Source of the DNA: Bauldia sp.
GTDB lineage: Bacteria; Pseudomonadota; Alphaproteobacteria; Rhizobiales; Kaistiaceae
Assembly (NCBI GenBank): GCA_022841545.1
Contig: JALHRF010000020.1
Coordinates: 1 to 42,412, forward strand
Direction of reading: 5' to 3'
DNA length: 42,412 bases
Both the position numbers and the translations under genes were made by a program. Shown in pieces: positions 8,725 to 16,820 of the stretch. Every line of letters begins with the position of its first letter. The stretch's first letter is position 1. The notes beneath the pieces were generated by a model, which saw nothing but the letters and a program-made list of their open reading frames with translations, was not told the origin of the DNA and did no database searches.

Positions 8725-9084
8725 TCACGCGGCAAGCAGCTTTTCCACCTGGTCGACCAGATCCTTGAGATGGAACGGCTTGGACAGGACCTTCGCCTGG
8801 GGCGGGGCGTTTGAATCGGGGTTGAGCGCCACCGCCGCAAACCCGGTGATGAACATCACCTTGAGGTCCGGGTCGAGCTCCGTCGCGCGGCGGGCGAGTT
8901 CGATGCCGTCCATCTCCGGCATGACGATATCGGTAAGGAGAAGGGTGAACGGCTCTTCACGGATCCGCTCATAGGCGGACAGGCCGTTATCGAACGAGAC
9001 CACGTCGTGGCCGGCGTTCTGCAATGCCTTGCAGAGGAAGCGACGCATGTCGTTGTCGTCTTCGGCCAGGATGATTCTTGTCAT
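8725..9084 (-). CDS. cpdR: Cell-cycle response regulator CpdR
   Basis: This is a 119-residue stand-alone receiver domain. CpdR in its unphosphorylated form primes ClpXP for degradation of cell-cycle proteins; phosphorylation by the CckA-ChpT relay switches it off. Visible signatures are ILAEDDNDMRRFL, phospho-acceptor Asp52 in LLLTDIVMPEMDG, MFITGFAAVAL and VLSKPFHLKDLV, very close to rhizobial and Caulobacter CpdR. I start at ATG 9084 (MTRIILAED); an ATG at 9105 would add seven residues not found in the family. The N-formylglutamate amidohydrolase gene diverges from it, as in many alphaproteobacteria. A GATTC (GANTC, CcrM-type) site lies in the shared promoter region. Confidence 0.92.
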   Translation of the reverse strand: MTRIILAEDDNDMRRFLCKALQNAGHDVVSFDNGLSAYERIREEPFTLLLTDIVMPEMDGIELARRATELDPDLKVMFITGFAAVALNPDSNAPPQAKVLSKPFHLKDLVDQVEKLLAA

Positions 9085-9278
9085 GAACGAAGCCCCGGAT
9101 GCCATCTTGCCTGTTCCACGCCGGCGAAGCCGCCGACGATCCCGTCGCGCTGCCGAGACTGTAGCGGCAATCGTGGTAAAGATCGCATGAACGTCGCCAC
9201 CGGCAAGCGGATTCTGGCGATTGCCAGGATTGCCCTATATTGGCAACATCGATCGCGAGAGGTCCCGACGCCCCGAAG

Positions 9279-10169
9279 ATGCAGACGCCCCGCGACCCCG
9301 AAGGCGATCCCCTTTTCGAGATCATGGCCCCCGAGCGGCAGGCGCTGCCGTTCGTGTTCAATTCGCCGCATAGCGGACGCTCCTATCCGCCGTCGTTCCT
9401 CGCCGCGTCCCGGTTGAGCGAATGGGCGATAAGGCGCTCAGAGGATACCTTCGTCGACGAGCTGTTCGCCCCGGTGGTGGAGCGCGGCGCGCCGCTGCTC
9501 AAGGCCAATTTCCCCCGTGCCTGGCTCGACGTGAACCGCGAGCCCTACGAACTCGACCCCAACATGTTCGCAGGACGACTGCCGACCTACGCCAACATCC
9601 GCTCGGTGCGGGTTGCTGGCGGCCTCGGCACGATCGCGCGCATCGTCTCGGAGAGCGAGGAGATCTATGCCGGCCCGCTGACTGTCGAGGAGGGGCTCGC
9701 GCGGATCGACCGCGTCTACAAGCCTTACCATGCCGCCCTCGGCCAGCTGCTTTCCACCACCCGGTCGCGGTTCGGCATCGCGGTGCTGATCGATTGTCAT
9801 TCAATGCCGTCGACGGTGCGCGGCGCGGCCGGGCGGCTTCGCCCAGACGTCGTCATCGGCGATCGCTACGGGACAAGTTGCGCCTCGGGCCTCGCCGAGC
9901 TCGCCTCCGAGATCCTGACCCGCTACGGCTATTCGGTCTGCCGCAACAAGCCCTACGCGGGGGGATACATCACCGAGCACTACGGCAAACCCGGCCACGG
10001 GTTCCATGCGCTGCAGATCGAGGTCAACCGGGCGCTCTATCTCGACGAACAGCGGCTCGAGCGGAACGAGGGGTTCGACCGGCTGCGGGAAGACCTGGCA
10101 GGGTTCGTCGACACACTGTCGGCCGCCTTCGACACCGGCTTCGTCAACCAGCGCGACGCAGCCGAGTAG
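9279..10169 (+). CDS. N-formylglutamate amidohydrolase family protein
   Basis: The family hydrolyses N-formyl-L-glutamate to formate and glutamate, the last step of one histidine degradation route, though many alphaproteobacterial members beside cpdR are untested. The 296-residue protein has the family motifs FNSPHSGRSYP near the N-terminus, WLDVNREPYELDP, the metal-site LIDCHSMPS and IEVNRALY near the C-terminus. I take ATG 9279; a TTG at 9240 would extend it by 13 residues. No hut genes are nearby, so histidine degradation is not supported by context. Downstream on the opposite strand lies the MmgR-like small RNA, whose terminator begins about 8 bases past the stop codon. Confidence 0.88.
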   Translation: MQTPRDPEGDPLFEIMAPERQALPFVFNSPHSGRSYPPSFLAASRLSEWAIRRSEDTFVDELFAPVVERGAPLLKANFPRAWLDVNREPYELDPNMFAGRLPTYANIRSVRVAGGLGTIARIVSESEEIYAGPLTVEEGLARIDRVYKPYHAALGQLLSTTRSRFGIAVLIDCHSMPSTVRGAAGRLRPDVVIGDRYGTSCASGLAELASEILTRYGYSVCRNKPYAGGYITEHYGKPGHGFHALQIEVNRALYLDEQRLERNEGFDRLREDLAGFVDTLSAAFDTGFVNQRDAAE

Positions 10170-10176
10170 GGGCCTG

Positions 10177-10211
10177 AAAAGAAAAGGGGCCGCTCGTTTC
10201 CGAGGCGGCCC
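10177..10211 (-). terminator. Rho-independent terminator of the MmgR-like RNA
   Basis: On the minus strand the arm GGGCCGCCTCG pairs with CGAGCGGCCC (one bulge) around the loop GAAA, and the stem is followed by CCTTTTCTTTT. Read on the plus strand it is followed by AAGTCTAGG, with no T run, so it works for the minus-strand RNA and not for the amidohydrolase gene upstream. Confidence 0.85.
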
Positions 10212-10254
10212 AAGTCTAGGGAGGAAACGCCCAAGGAGGGCAGTGCGATATCTC
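10178..10254 (-). ncRNA. mmgR: MmgR (alpha-r8 / suhB) family small RNA
   Basis: On the minus strand a short hairpin GCCCTCCTTGGGC (10241-10229) is followed by an unpaired stretch holding TTTCCTCCCT. Then comes a GC-rich terminator hairpin (10211-10187) with a CCTTTTCTTTT tail. This order, the anti-Shine-Dalgarno-like UUUCCUCCCU decamer and the position beside a suhB/hisN-type gene match the alphaproteobacterial suhB RNA, called MmgR in Sinorhizobium, which limits polyhydroxybutyrate granule build-up. The 3' end is set by the terminator. The 5' end near 10254 is inferred from the usual length of about 77 bases, because I could not identify a convincing promoter. Confidence 0.82.
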
Positions 10255-10466
10255 TACCGCACCGCAACAAAATGGGCCGGTTGGGGTCACAAATCAAGAG
10301 TGTTGATCAATTTTTCCGACGCACAGGATGTCGCAGGGTTGGTTTGGGGCAAAACGGTTTCCTCTATGCCGAAAAAAATATCGTAATTTCAAAGGTATAA
10401 CCGAAGTGTGGCCGGCCGGTCACAGCCTCCCTTAAACCGTTTCAAGAGCCATTGGCAGAGCCCTTC

Positions 10467-11258
10467 ATGACCCTTGTCGACGACGACTCGCTGCCGGTTT
10501 TTCTGGATCGCCTTGCCGACGCAGCTGCGAAAGCCATCATGCCTCATTTTCGGGCAAGCACCGAAGTGACCAACAAGGCCACCGCCCATTTCGATCCCGT
10601 CACCGCCGCGGACCGCGATGCCGAGGCGGCGATGCGGCAGCTGATCGCGGCGACCTATCCCGACCACGGCATCGTCGGCGAGGAATACGGGCCGGAGCGG
10701 GAGGACGCGCATCATGTCTGGGTGCTCGACCCGATCGACGGCACCCGCTCCTTCATCACCGGCCTGCCCGTGTGGGGGACGCTGATCGGCCTCCTCGAGG
10801 ACGGCAAGCCCCGCCTCGGCATGATGGCCCAGCCCTTCACCCGCGAGCGATTCGCCGGCGACGGCCGGCGCGCCTGGTATACCGGTCCCGGCGGTCCCAG
10901 GCCGATCACGACGCGTGCCGCCGCCTCGCTCGCCGAGGCGGTGCTGTTCACCACCAGCCCCTATCTGTTCTCCGTCGCCGACGGCGAGGCCTATCGCCGG
11001 ATCGAGAAATCGGTCCGTATGGCGCGCTATGGCTGCGATTGCTACGCCTACTGTATGGTGGCGGCCGGCCACGCCGACATCGTCATCGAGGCCGGGCTGC
11101 AGACCTACGACATCGTCGCGCTGATCCCCATCGTCGAGGGCGCCGGCGGCCGGCTCACGGCGTGGGACGGCGGCTCGGCGGCAGGGGGTGGCCGCGTCTG
11201 TGCCTCGGGCGACCCGAGGATTCATGACCAGGTGCTCGCCGAACTCGGCAAGGCGTGA
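10467..11258 (+). CDS. hisN: Histidinol-phosphatase, inositol monophosphatase family
   Basis: This is a 263-residue Mg-dependent phosphatase. In actinobacteria and rhizobia this branch (HisN) removes phosphate from histidinol-phosphate in histidine synthesis; related members act on inositol phosphate (SuhB). Motifs are DPVTAADRDAEAAMR, GEEYG, the metal site WVLDPIDGTRSF and a C-terminal GLQTYDIVALIPIVEGAGG with WDG. I use ATG 10467; the upstream TTG at 10452 is in frame but less likely. The AT-rich 200 bases before it should hold its promoter and that of the small RNA. It ends 3 bases before the convergent hydrolase gene. Histidinol-phosphate as substrate is likely but not proven by sequence. 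Confidence 0.85.
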   Translation: MTLVDDDSLPVFLDRLADAAAKAIMPHFRASTEVTNKATAHFDPVTAADRDAEAAMRQLIAATYPDHGIVGEEYGPEREDAHHVWVLDPIDGTRSFITGLPVWGTLIGLLEDGKPRLGMMAQPFTRERFAGDGRRAWYTGPGGPRPITTRAAASLAEAVLFTTSPYLFSVADGEAYRRIEKSVRMARYGCDCYAYCMVAAGHADIVIEAGLQTYDIVALIPIVEGAGGRLTAWDGGSAAGGGRVCASGDPRIHDQVLAELGKA

Positions 11259-11261
11259 GCC

Positions 11262-12203
11262 TCAAGACCCCGGAACGAAGGCGTCGAACGCCGCCCAGTA
11301 CTGCTCGCGAAGCTTGTCGCGCTCCATCAAGATCTCGTGGCGCGCGCCGGGAATGAGCACGAAGGATCCGGTGCGGAGTTCGCCCGCGAGCCGCTCCACC
11401 GCCTCGACCGACACCACCTTGTCGAGCGAGCCGGCGACGAGCAGGATCGGCGTACTGACCTTCGTCGCGAAGGATTCGTCGGAAGCGTCGGCTATCGCCC
11501 GGCAGGCGGCGTAGAGCCAGCCATAGGTCGGCACGCCGACGGTGATCTGCGGCGCCCGTATCGACATGGCGCGGTTACGCTCGAAACGGACGGGGTCGCT
11601 GGTGAGCGGGTTGTTGTCGAATTTCATGTGCTCGATGGTCACCGCGTAGCGGCCGGGCACTTCGAGTTCGCCCAGGCCGAGCGCGGTCATCAGCGCGGTG
11701 CCGGCGGTCACCGTTCCCTGGGACGGCCCGCGGTTGCCAAGCCCGAGCAACGGCCCGTCGATCACCATGCGGGCGAAGCGCACCCGGCCGTCATGGACCG
11801 CGCGGAGCGCAACGAGCCCGCCGGTCGAATGGGCGAGGGCGAAATGCGGCGGCGGACAGTCGGGCAGCGCCACCTGCTGCATGAAGGCGTCGAGGTCGCG
11901 ATCGTATTCGCCGAAGCTGTCGATATGCCCCTTCCGCGGGTTCCGGAGTCGGCGCTCGGAGCCGCCCTGTCCGCGCCAGTCGAAGCTGGCGACGGCGAAG
12001 CCGCGGCGCCGAAGGTCGTCGACCGTCTCGAAATAGCGCTCGATCGATTCGGCCCGGCCCTGAAGGATGCAGACCGTGCCGAGCGTCTTGCGCGCCGCCG
12101 GCCGCCAGTGCGCGGTCCTTAGCCGGACACCGTCGCTGGTCAATATCTCGCCGGCCACGGCACCGTCCGGCACAGGATTCGAGTCGATTCCGAAGAGGTC
12201 CAT
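11262..12203 (-). CDS. Alpha/beta hydrolase, lysophospholipase-like
   Basis: This is a 313-residue alpha/beta-fold serine hydrolase of the PldB / monoacylglycerol lipase group, expected to split lysophospholipids or monoglycerides. The oxyanion region is ILQGRAESIERY, followed by FDWRGQGGS, which is typical of this group. The nucleophile elbow is AHSTGG with Ser126, instead of the more common GHSMGG. The acid lies in VAGSLDKVVS and the base in GARHEIL. No signal peptide is present, so it should be cytoplasmic or membrane-associated. hisN and this hydrolase commonly sit together in rhizobia, as here tail to tail. Confidence 0.88.
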   Translation of the reverse strand: MDLFGIDSNPVPDGAVAGEILTSDGVRLRTAHWRPAARKTLGTVCILQGRAESIERYFETVDDLRRRGFAVASFDWRGQGGSERRLRNPRKGHIDSFGEYDRDLDAFMQQVALPDCPPPHFALAHSTGGLVALRAVHDGRVRFARMVIDGPLLGLGNRGPSQGTVTAGTALMTALGLGELEVPGRYAVTIEHMKFDNNPLTSDPVRFERNRAMSIRAPQITVGVPTYGWLYAACRAIADASDESFATKVSTPILLVAGSLDKVVSVEAVERLAGELRTGSFVLIPGARHEILMERDKLREQYWAAFDAFVPGS

Positions 12204-12291
12204 TCCGCCGCCGGTTGGCTTGCCGCCGCTTCGGTTTAGGACAGGAGGGGCGGACGCTCAAGCGGCGCCCGAAGGACCGGGCGAAAGCCAA

Positions 12292-12323
12292 GCCGGCGGC
12301 GTCCATTTCTGGACACCGCCGGC
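12292..12323. repeat. GC-rich hairpin upstream of the hydrolase gene
   Basis: GCCGGCGG (12292-12299) pairs with CCGCCGGC (12316-12323), and GTCC/GGAC continue the stem after one mismatch around the loop ATTTCT. No T run follows on either strand. It lies about 90 bases before the hydrolase start and could mark a 5' leader structure. Confidence 0.5.
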
Positions 12324-12643
12324 AAGTCGAGGACCGACATCGGAGGGGGGCGGGACGATAGCCGGCCTCAGTTCGGGGACGGTCAAGAAGCGAACCTCCA
12401 GTGACCGGCCGATCCGATGCGCGAAGGTATAGGCCGGCACGTCTGAACCGCGCCCGAAACGGTCGTTCATCTGCGGTTCAGAAAAGGGGCTGCGGAGCAG
12501 CGTCACGCCTGCGCGCACGGCGGACGACAGAGGGCCGGGACGCCGCACGCCTTCGAGATCGATCCGACCTGGAACCGGCTCTCGTCGCCAACTCAAATGC
12601 GGCAGCGAGCGCTTCGCACTTGTCTCCGACCGGGTGACCGAGC

Positions 12644-12664
12644 CACGCTGAAACAGCGTGGCGC
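12644..12664. repeat. Perfect 9-bp hairpin with AAA loop
   Basis: GCCACGCTG and CAGCGTGGC are exact complements around AAA. The hairpin lies about 170 bases past the last gene of the catabolic operon. No T run follows, so an intrinsic terminator is unlikely; 3'-end stabilisation is possible. Confidence 0.5.
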
Positions 12665-12833
12665 CAGCGGATGTGCGAAATTCCTGATTTTTTGCAGCGA
12701 GCCGAAGATGCTGGCCGCCGCGCGAACCGGCGCGTAATCGAAGACTTCGCTCCTCGTTCGTCCTTATGGGAGCGAACTTGTTTGGACCGCATCTTCCATC
12801 GCCGCGGCAACGCCCGGCGATGGTCGAATGTAG

Positions 12834-13769
12834 TCAATCCTGCGGTGCCTGGGCGGGCAGCCAATCCGAAAACTCCCGCTCGAGGGCTTGGATGTAGCCG
12901 CGATAGCCGGCATCCGTGCCGGACTGGTAGGGGGCAAGCAGCCGGAGCGGGAAATCGGGATCGGCCACCTTGGATATGATCTTGTCATAGGCGCCGTCGG
13001 TCAGGCCCATACCGCCGGCGGCGCGGCGGATGGCGCCCATCATGCCGGCGAGTTCGCGGTAGTAGCCGGCGAGGGCGGCCTGGTCGCCGTCCACCCCGGA
13101 CCGGAAATAGGCCCAGGCGCGCGTCGGGTTGCTCGCGGCGATCGAGGCGAGAAGGCCGGGCTCCCCGAGCGGCGCGCCGATGTAGTAGCCGGGCTCGGTG
13201 AGGAAATGGCGGAGCTGCGGGGCCTGGCGAAGAATGCCCGCCACCGTCTCGGGATCTCCCGCGCCGTATTTGGTGGCGACGAGGTTGGGATGGCTCTCCG
13301 CAAGCTCGGCATATTCCGCAGGCCTTACCAGACGGCCGGTGCGCATCAGGTTGTAGTGGAGAAACTGAAGCTCGGGAAAGCCGTCGCAGACGGCGGCGAA
13401 ATACTGCCGGAGCTCCCGGTCGTTCAATGGCCCCCATGCCGGAATGCTGAACTGGATCACCTGGACGCCATGGTCGGCCGCGAAGGCGATACGCTCGAGG
13501 ATGGTGCGGAGCGAAAGTGCGATGACCCCGACCATGGGCGTGCCGCCCACGGCGCGCATCTCCTCGACGAAGATCGTGACGACGCGGCGATAGTCGGCGT
13601 CGCTTACGGCGTGCCCCTCCCCGGCCGTACCGAAGACGTAGAGGTCGGGCAGCCCGGCTTCGACCAGATTGCGGATGCTCCGCCGAAAGCACGCCTCATC
13701 CAGAGTGTCGTCGTCCCGCCAGGGTAGGCAGCACGTCCCGAGCACGGTTCGCTTGTAGCGTGCGGTCAT
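12834..13769 (-). CDS. DapA-family lyase (dihydrodipicolinate synthase-like)
   Basis: This is a 311-residue class I TIM-barrel lyase. The family forms a Schiff base with a keto acid and either condenses, cleaves or dehydrates sugar acids. Visible are GTAGEG (48-53), the catalytic Tyr139 in LHYNLMRTGR and the Schiff-base Lys167 in LVATKYGAGD. The substrate-binding segments around these are unlike DapA proper, NanA or standard KDG aldolases. With the upstream dehydratase and dehydrogenases it most likely cleaves or dehydrates a 2-keto-3-deoxy sugar acid. The ATG at 13769 follows GGGAGGG and overlaps the preceding stop as ATGA, so it is translationally coupled. It is the last gene of the operon. 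Confidence 0.85.
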   Translation of the reverse strand: MTARYKRTVLGTCCLPWRDDDTLDEACFRRSIRNLVEAGLPDLYVFGTAGEGHAVSDADYRRVVTIFVEEMRAVGGTPMVGVIALSLRTILERIAFAADHGVQVIQFSIPAWGPLNDRELRQYFAAVCDGFPELQFLHYNLMRTGRLVRPAEYAELAESHPNLVATKYGAGDPETVAGILRQAPQLRHFLTEPGYYIGAPLGEPGLLASIAASNPTRAWAYFRSGVDGDQAALAGYYRELAGMMGAIRRAAGGMGLTDGAYDKIISKVADPDFPLRLLAPYQSGTDAGYRGYIQALEREFSDWLPAQAPQD

Positions 13770-14224
13770 GCCCTTCCCTCCCGCTCGAGCAGTGTCAGGA
13801 CCACGCCGTCCGGCCCTGCCACGTAGGCGACCTTGACCATCGTCCCCTCCCACGTCACCGAGAGCGCCTCGCCCATGGTGGGATAGCCGCCCGCCGTCAG
13901 GCGTGCGGCCATCGCGTCGAGGTCGTCGACCACGAAGGTCACCGATCGAATCCCCGCGTCCGCCCAGCCGGCGTCCGCGCGCGGCTTCCCCTCGGGGCGC
14001 GCGAAGCACGCGACCTCTATCTCCGTGCCATCCGGTGCCTCGAGGACCGCTGCGCTCGCCTCGGCATCGACGGGCCCACCGAGGCGGGACAGCATTGCCG
14101 GGTCGTGCTTCACGCGGTCCCGGACGCGAAGGCCCAGAAGATCGCGGTAGAAACCGAGCGCGCCTTCCATGTCACGGGTGATGATCACCGCATGCAGCAC
14201 GCCGAGGGTGCGCGCGCCGCTCAT
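13766..14224 (-). CDS. VOC-fold (glyoxalase-like) protein
   Basis: This is a 152-residue protein with two beta-alpha-beta modules of the vicinal oxygen chelate fold. His11 (GVLHAVIITRDME), Glu70 (GTEIEVACF) and Glu147 (VLTLLE) sit where metal ligands usually lie. The second-module position that is normally His (GIRHVTFVVDD type) is Ser94 here. VOC enzymes include glyoxalase I, epimerases, dioxygenases and resistance proteins, so the reaction is open. Both ends overlap neighbours as ATGA (SDR gene before, DapA-like gene after), which ties it firmly to the sugar-acid operon. It may act as an isomerase, lactonase or hydrolase of a pathway intermediate, which is inference from context only. Confidence 0.8.
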   Translation of the reverse strand: MSGARTLGVLHAVIITRDMEGALGFYRDLLGLRVRDRVKHDPAMLSRLGGPVDAEASAAVLEAPDGTEIEVACFARPEGKPRADAGWADAGIRSVTFVVDDLDAMAARLTAGGYPTMGEALSVTWEGTMVKVAYVAGPDGVVLTLLEREGRA

Positions 14225-15012
14225 GGCGCACCTGCCAACGCCAACGCGGCGTTCTCCGGCAGGCCCGCGAGGGCGCCGCCATCCACCGGAATGATCGCCC
14301 CGTTGATGTAGGAGGCTTCATCGCTGAGCAGAAAGGCGACGACCGCCGCGATCTCGTCCGGCTCTCCTGGCCGACGGAGTGGAATCACGGCCTCCATCGC
14401 ACGGCCGCGCCGGGGATCGCCTTCGAGCCATTCACGCGCGCGCTCCGACAGGACGAGACCGGGCGAGACGCAGTTGCTGCGAATGCCCTTTGGGCCGTAG
14501 TCGACGGCGAGCGAACGGGTGAGGGCAAGGAGGGCGCCCTTGGCACTCTCATAGGCCGCTTCGCCGTGGCCGGATGCAAGAGCGCGCTGCGAGGCGATCA
14601 TCACGATTGCGCCGCAGCCGGCCGTCACCAGATGTGGTAGCGCCGCCTGCGCGAGGAGCATCGCGGCACTGAGATTGACGCGGAGCGCACGATCCCAGTC
14701 GGCGACGGCGACGTCGGCAACCGCGCCTGGAAAGTGACGGGCGGCGTTGCTCACCACGCCATCGATCCGTCCATGGCGGGCCAGGCAGAGATCCACAAGC
14801 CGGGCCCCGGCGCCCGCATCCCCGAGATCGACGGCGAGCGGCACCGCGTCAGGCAGAGCGGCCGCGATCGTGGCGAGGCGTTCGTCGTCGGCCGGGTCGG
14901 CCGTGATCACCAGGCGAGCGCCGTCCGCTCCGAGCCGGCGAGCGATGGCATGGCCTATCCCGCGGGAAGCGCCGGTGATGACGAATGCCCGGCCGGCGAG
15001 GCGTCCGCCCAT
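14221..15012 (-). CDS. SDR-family NAD(P)-dependent oxidoreductase
   Basis: This is a 263-residue classical short-chain dehydrogenase. The nucleotide site TGASRGIG is at 13-20, Asn89 lies in SNAA, and the catalytic triad is Ser141 (MIASQ), Tyr154 and Lys158 (YESAK). The C-terminal part has PLRRPGEPDEIAAVVAFLLSD and INGAIIPVDGG, the usual tetramer and substrate region. It probably oxidises a sugar or sugar-acid hydroxyl in the pathway encoded by the operon; the substrate cannot be read from sequence. The start ATG (15012-15010) shares a base with the permease stop (TAATG), and the stop overlaps the VOC gene start (ATGA), so expression is coupled. Confidence 0.9.
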   Translation of the reverse strand: MGGRLAGRAFVITGASRGIGHAIARRLGADGARLVITADPADDERLATIAAALPDAVPLAVDLGDAGAGARLVDLCLARHGRIDGVVSNAARHFPGAVADVAVADWDRALRVNLSAAMLLAQAALPHLVTAGCGAIVMIASQRALASGHGEAAYESAKGALLALTRSLAVDYGPKGIRSNCVSPGLVLSERAREWLEGDPRRGRAMEAVIPLRRPGEPDEIAAVVAFLLSDEASYINGAIIPVDGGALAGLPENAALALAGAP

Positions 15013-16031
15013 TATCGCGTCCCCGCCGAGCGGAACATGCGCCGCCGCCGGAGCTGGTCCAAGCCGACGGCGACCACGATGATGACGCCAATCACGAAGT
15101 CCTGGAGCACGGGATCGATCTTGAGGAGAATCAGGCCGGTGGTGAGAATGCTCAGGATCAACGATCCGAGCAGGCTGCCGAGCACGGATCCGATCCCTCC
15201 GAACAGGCTGGTGCCGCCGATGATCACCGCCGATATCACCTGCAGCTCGAAGGCGACCCCGATGCTCGGCTGGCCCGAGCCGAGCCGGGCCGACATCAGC
15301 ACACCCGCGAACGCGGCCGACAGGCCCGACAGGGCATAGACGGCCGTCGAGACGAGCCGCACGTTGATGCCGGCATTGCTCGCGGCCTCGCGGTTGCCGC
15401 CCACGGCGCGGACGGCATCCCCGAACACCGTCGTCTGGAGGAGGATGTGGGCGATGATGACGACTGCCGCTGCATAATACAGAAGAAGCGGCAGGCCGAG
15501 GAACTCGGCGCGCGCTATGGCCGAAAACGCATCCGGCAGCGGCGCGATCGGCTGGCCGCCCGTGAAGTAGACCACGAGCGAGCGCGCCGCGTAGAGCATG
15601 CCGAGCGTGGTGATGAAGGCAGGGATGCCGAAGTAGTTGATCAGCACCCCGTTGCCCAAGCCCGCCAATGCGCCGGCGCCGCTCCCGGCGAGGATCGCGA
15701 GGGGGATCGGCCAGCCGGCGAAGAGGAGGGCCGCACTCGCCATGGCACCGACCGCGAACAGGCTGCCGACGGAGAGGTCGAGTCCGCCGCTCACGAAGAC
15801 CAGGGTGGTGAAGGACGCGACGATCGCAATGAAGACGGCATTGCGGAGGATATTGATCCAGGTGCCTGCCTTGAGGAATTGCTCCGACTGCGTCGCGCCG
15901 AAGGCGACGAAGAGGATAATGACGACGATCAGCGCGAACTGCGGACTGAGGACGAATCGCCTGAGCCACGACCCTGCCCCGGTGGACGATCGCGCGACCT
16001 CGGACCCGGCCGAAGGTTCCGTCGTGCTCAC
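15012..16031 (-). CDS. Sugar ABC transporter permease, RbsC-like
   Basis: This is a 339-residue inner-membrane permease with about eight to ten hydrophobic segments. The pattern VFVSGGLDLSVGSL after the second segment, GIPAFITTLGML, the cytoplasmic AVGGNREAASNAGI (the loop that contacts the ATPase) and VIIGGTSLFGG are hallmarks of the RbsC/XylH/FrcC family of carbohydrate permeases. Translation begins at a GTG (16031) that overlaps the ATPase stop as GTGA. It should work as a homodimer with the ATPase encoded before it and the binding protein encoded at the head of the operon. Confidence 0.92.
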   Translation of the reverse strand: MSTTEPSAGSEVARSSTGAGSWLRRFVLSPQFALIVVIILFVAFGATQSEQFLKAGTWINILRNAVFIAIVASFTTLVFVSGGLDLSVGSLFAVGAMASAALLFAGWPIPLAILAGSGAGALAGLGNGVLINYFGIPAFITTLGMLYAARSLVVYFTGGQPIAPLPDAFSAIARAEFLGLPLLLYYAAAVVIIAHILLQTTVFGDAVRAVGGNREAASNAGINVRLVSTAVYALSGLSAAFAGVLMSARLGSGQPSIGVAFELQVISAVIIGGTSLFGGIGSVLGSLLGSLILSILTTGLILLKIDPVLQDFVIGVIIVVAVGLDQLRRRRMFRSAGTR

Positions 16032-16807
16032 TGGACGAGCCCTGCTTCGGCGACGAGGCGGTCGGCCTCGATCGCACCGGTGATCAGGCCGACGATCTCG
16101 GTCCGGTCGGCGCTCTCGCGCTGGCGCAGTCCCTGGACCCGGCCCAGTCGCATGACCTGGATATCGTCGGCGACGTCGAACACCATGCCGAGGTCGTGGC
16201 TGATGAGCACGACCGCCTTGCCCGCGTCGCGCAGCCCTTGGATGATCGTGATCACCTGCTGGGTCTCGCGATAGCCGAGCGCCGCGGTGGGCTCATCGAG
16301 AAGCACGATCCGGGCATCCTCCTGGACGGCCCGGGCGATGGCGACGCCCTGGCGCTGGCCGCCGGACAGCACGCCGACCGGCACCCGCACGGAGGGGATG
16401 CGCACCTTGAGCGCGCGGAGCGTGTCGGCGGCGCCGTCGACCATGGCGCGCCGGTCGGAGAAGACGCCAAAGCGGCGGAGCGGCCGCCCGAGATACATGT
16501 TGGCGGCGACATCCAGGCATTCGATGAGCGCGAGATTCTGGAAGACCGTGGCGATGCCATGCTCGCGCGCCTTGGCGGGGCTAGTCAGGTTGACCGGATG
16601 GCCGTCGATCAGCATCTCGCCGTGATCGACGGGATAGACACCGGCGAGCACCTTGATCATGGTCGACTTGCCGGCGCCATTATCGCCGACGATGACGAGC
16701 ACGCGCCCCGCCTGGGCCCGCAGCGACACGTCATTGAGCGCCACCACATGGCCGAAAGCCTTGGACACGTGGCGGAGCTCGAGGAGCGGTGCGCGAGATG
16801 CACTCAT
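16028..16807 (-). CDS. Sugar ABC transporter ATP-binding protein, FrcA-like
   Basis: This is a 259-residue ATPase with one nucleotide-binding domain. The Walker A is GDNGAGKST (41-49), the Q loop VFQNLAL, the signature LSGGQRQ, the Walker B IVLLDEPTAAL and the switch His in LISHDL. Most CUT2 sugar importers use a double-domain ATPase of about 500 residues (RbsA); this single-domain form resembles FrcA of the rhizobial fructose system and would act as a homodimer. The ATG at 16807 has AGGAGG eight bases upstream; a TTG just before it is less likely. The gene follows the dehydratase gene by 13 bases and overlaps the permease start. Confidence 0.92.
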   Translation of the reverse strand: MSASRAPLLELRHVSKAFGHVVALNDVSLRAQAGRVLVIVGDNGAGKSTMIKVLAGVYPVDHGEMLIDGHPVNLTSPAKAREHGIATVFQNLALIECLDVAANMYLGRPLRRFGVFSDRRAMVDGAADTLRALKVRIPSVRVPVGVLSGGQRQGVAIARAVQEDARIVLLDEPTAALGYRETQQVITIIQGLRDAGKAVVLISHDLGMVFDVADDIQVMRLGRVQGLRQRESADRTEIVGLITGAIEADRLVAEAGLVQ

Positions 16808-16820
16808 CAACCATGCCTCC

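Larger units (their letters stand above)
12204..12833. other. Gene-poor interval with two hairpins
   Basis: No gene is convincing in these 630 bases. A minus-strand frame from ATG 12470 to 12258 (70 codons, MNDRFGRGSDVPAYTF at the start) has high GC at third positions but no ribosome site, and its tail runs through a hairpin, so I leave it uncalled. Two perfect or near-perfect hairpins are listed separately. The interval lies downstream of the catabolic operon and upstream of the hydrolase gene, so it should hold the end of one transcript and the promoter of the other. Confidence 0.4.

Noticed and set aside
12258..12470. A possible 70-codon minus-strand gene before the hydrolase
   Set aside because: It has no Shine-Dalgarno sequence and its C-terminal part is encoded by a hairpin; third-position GC alone is weak evidence.
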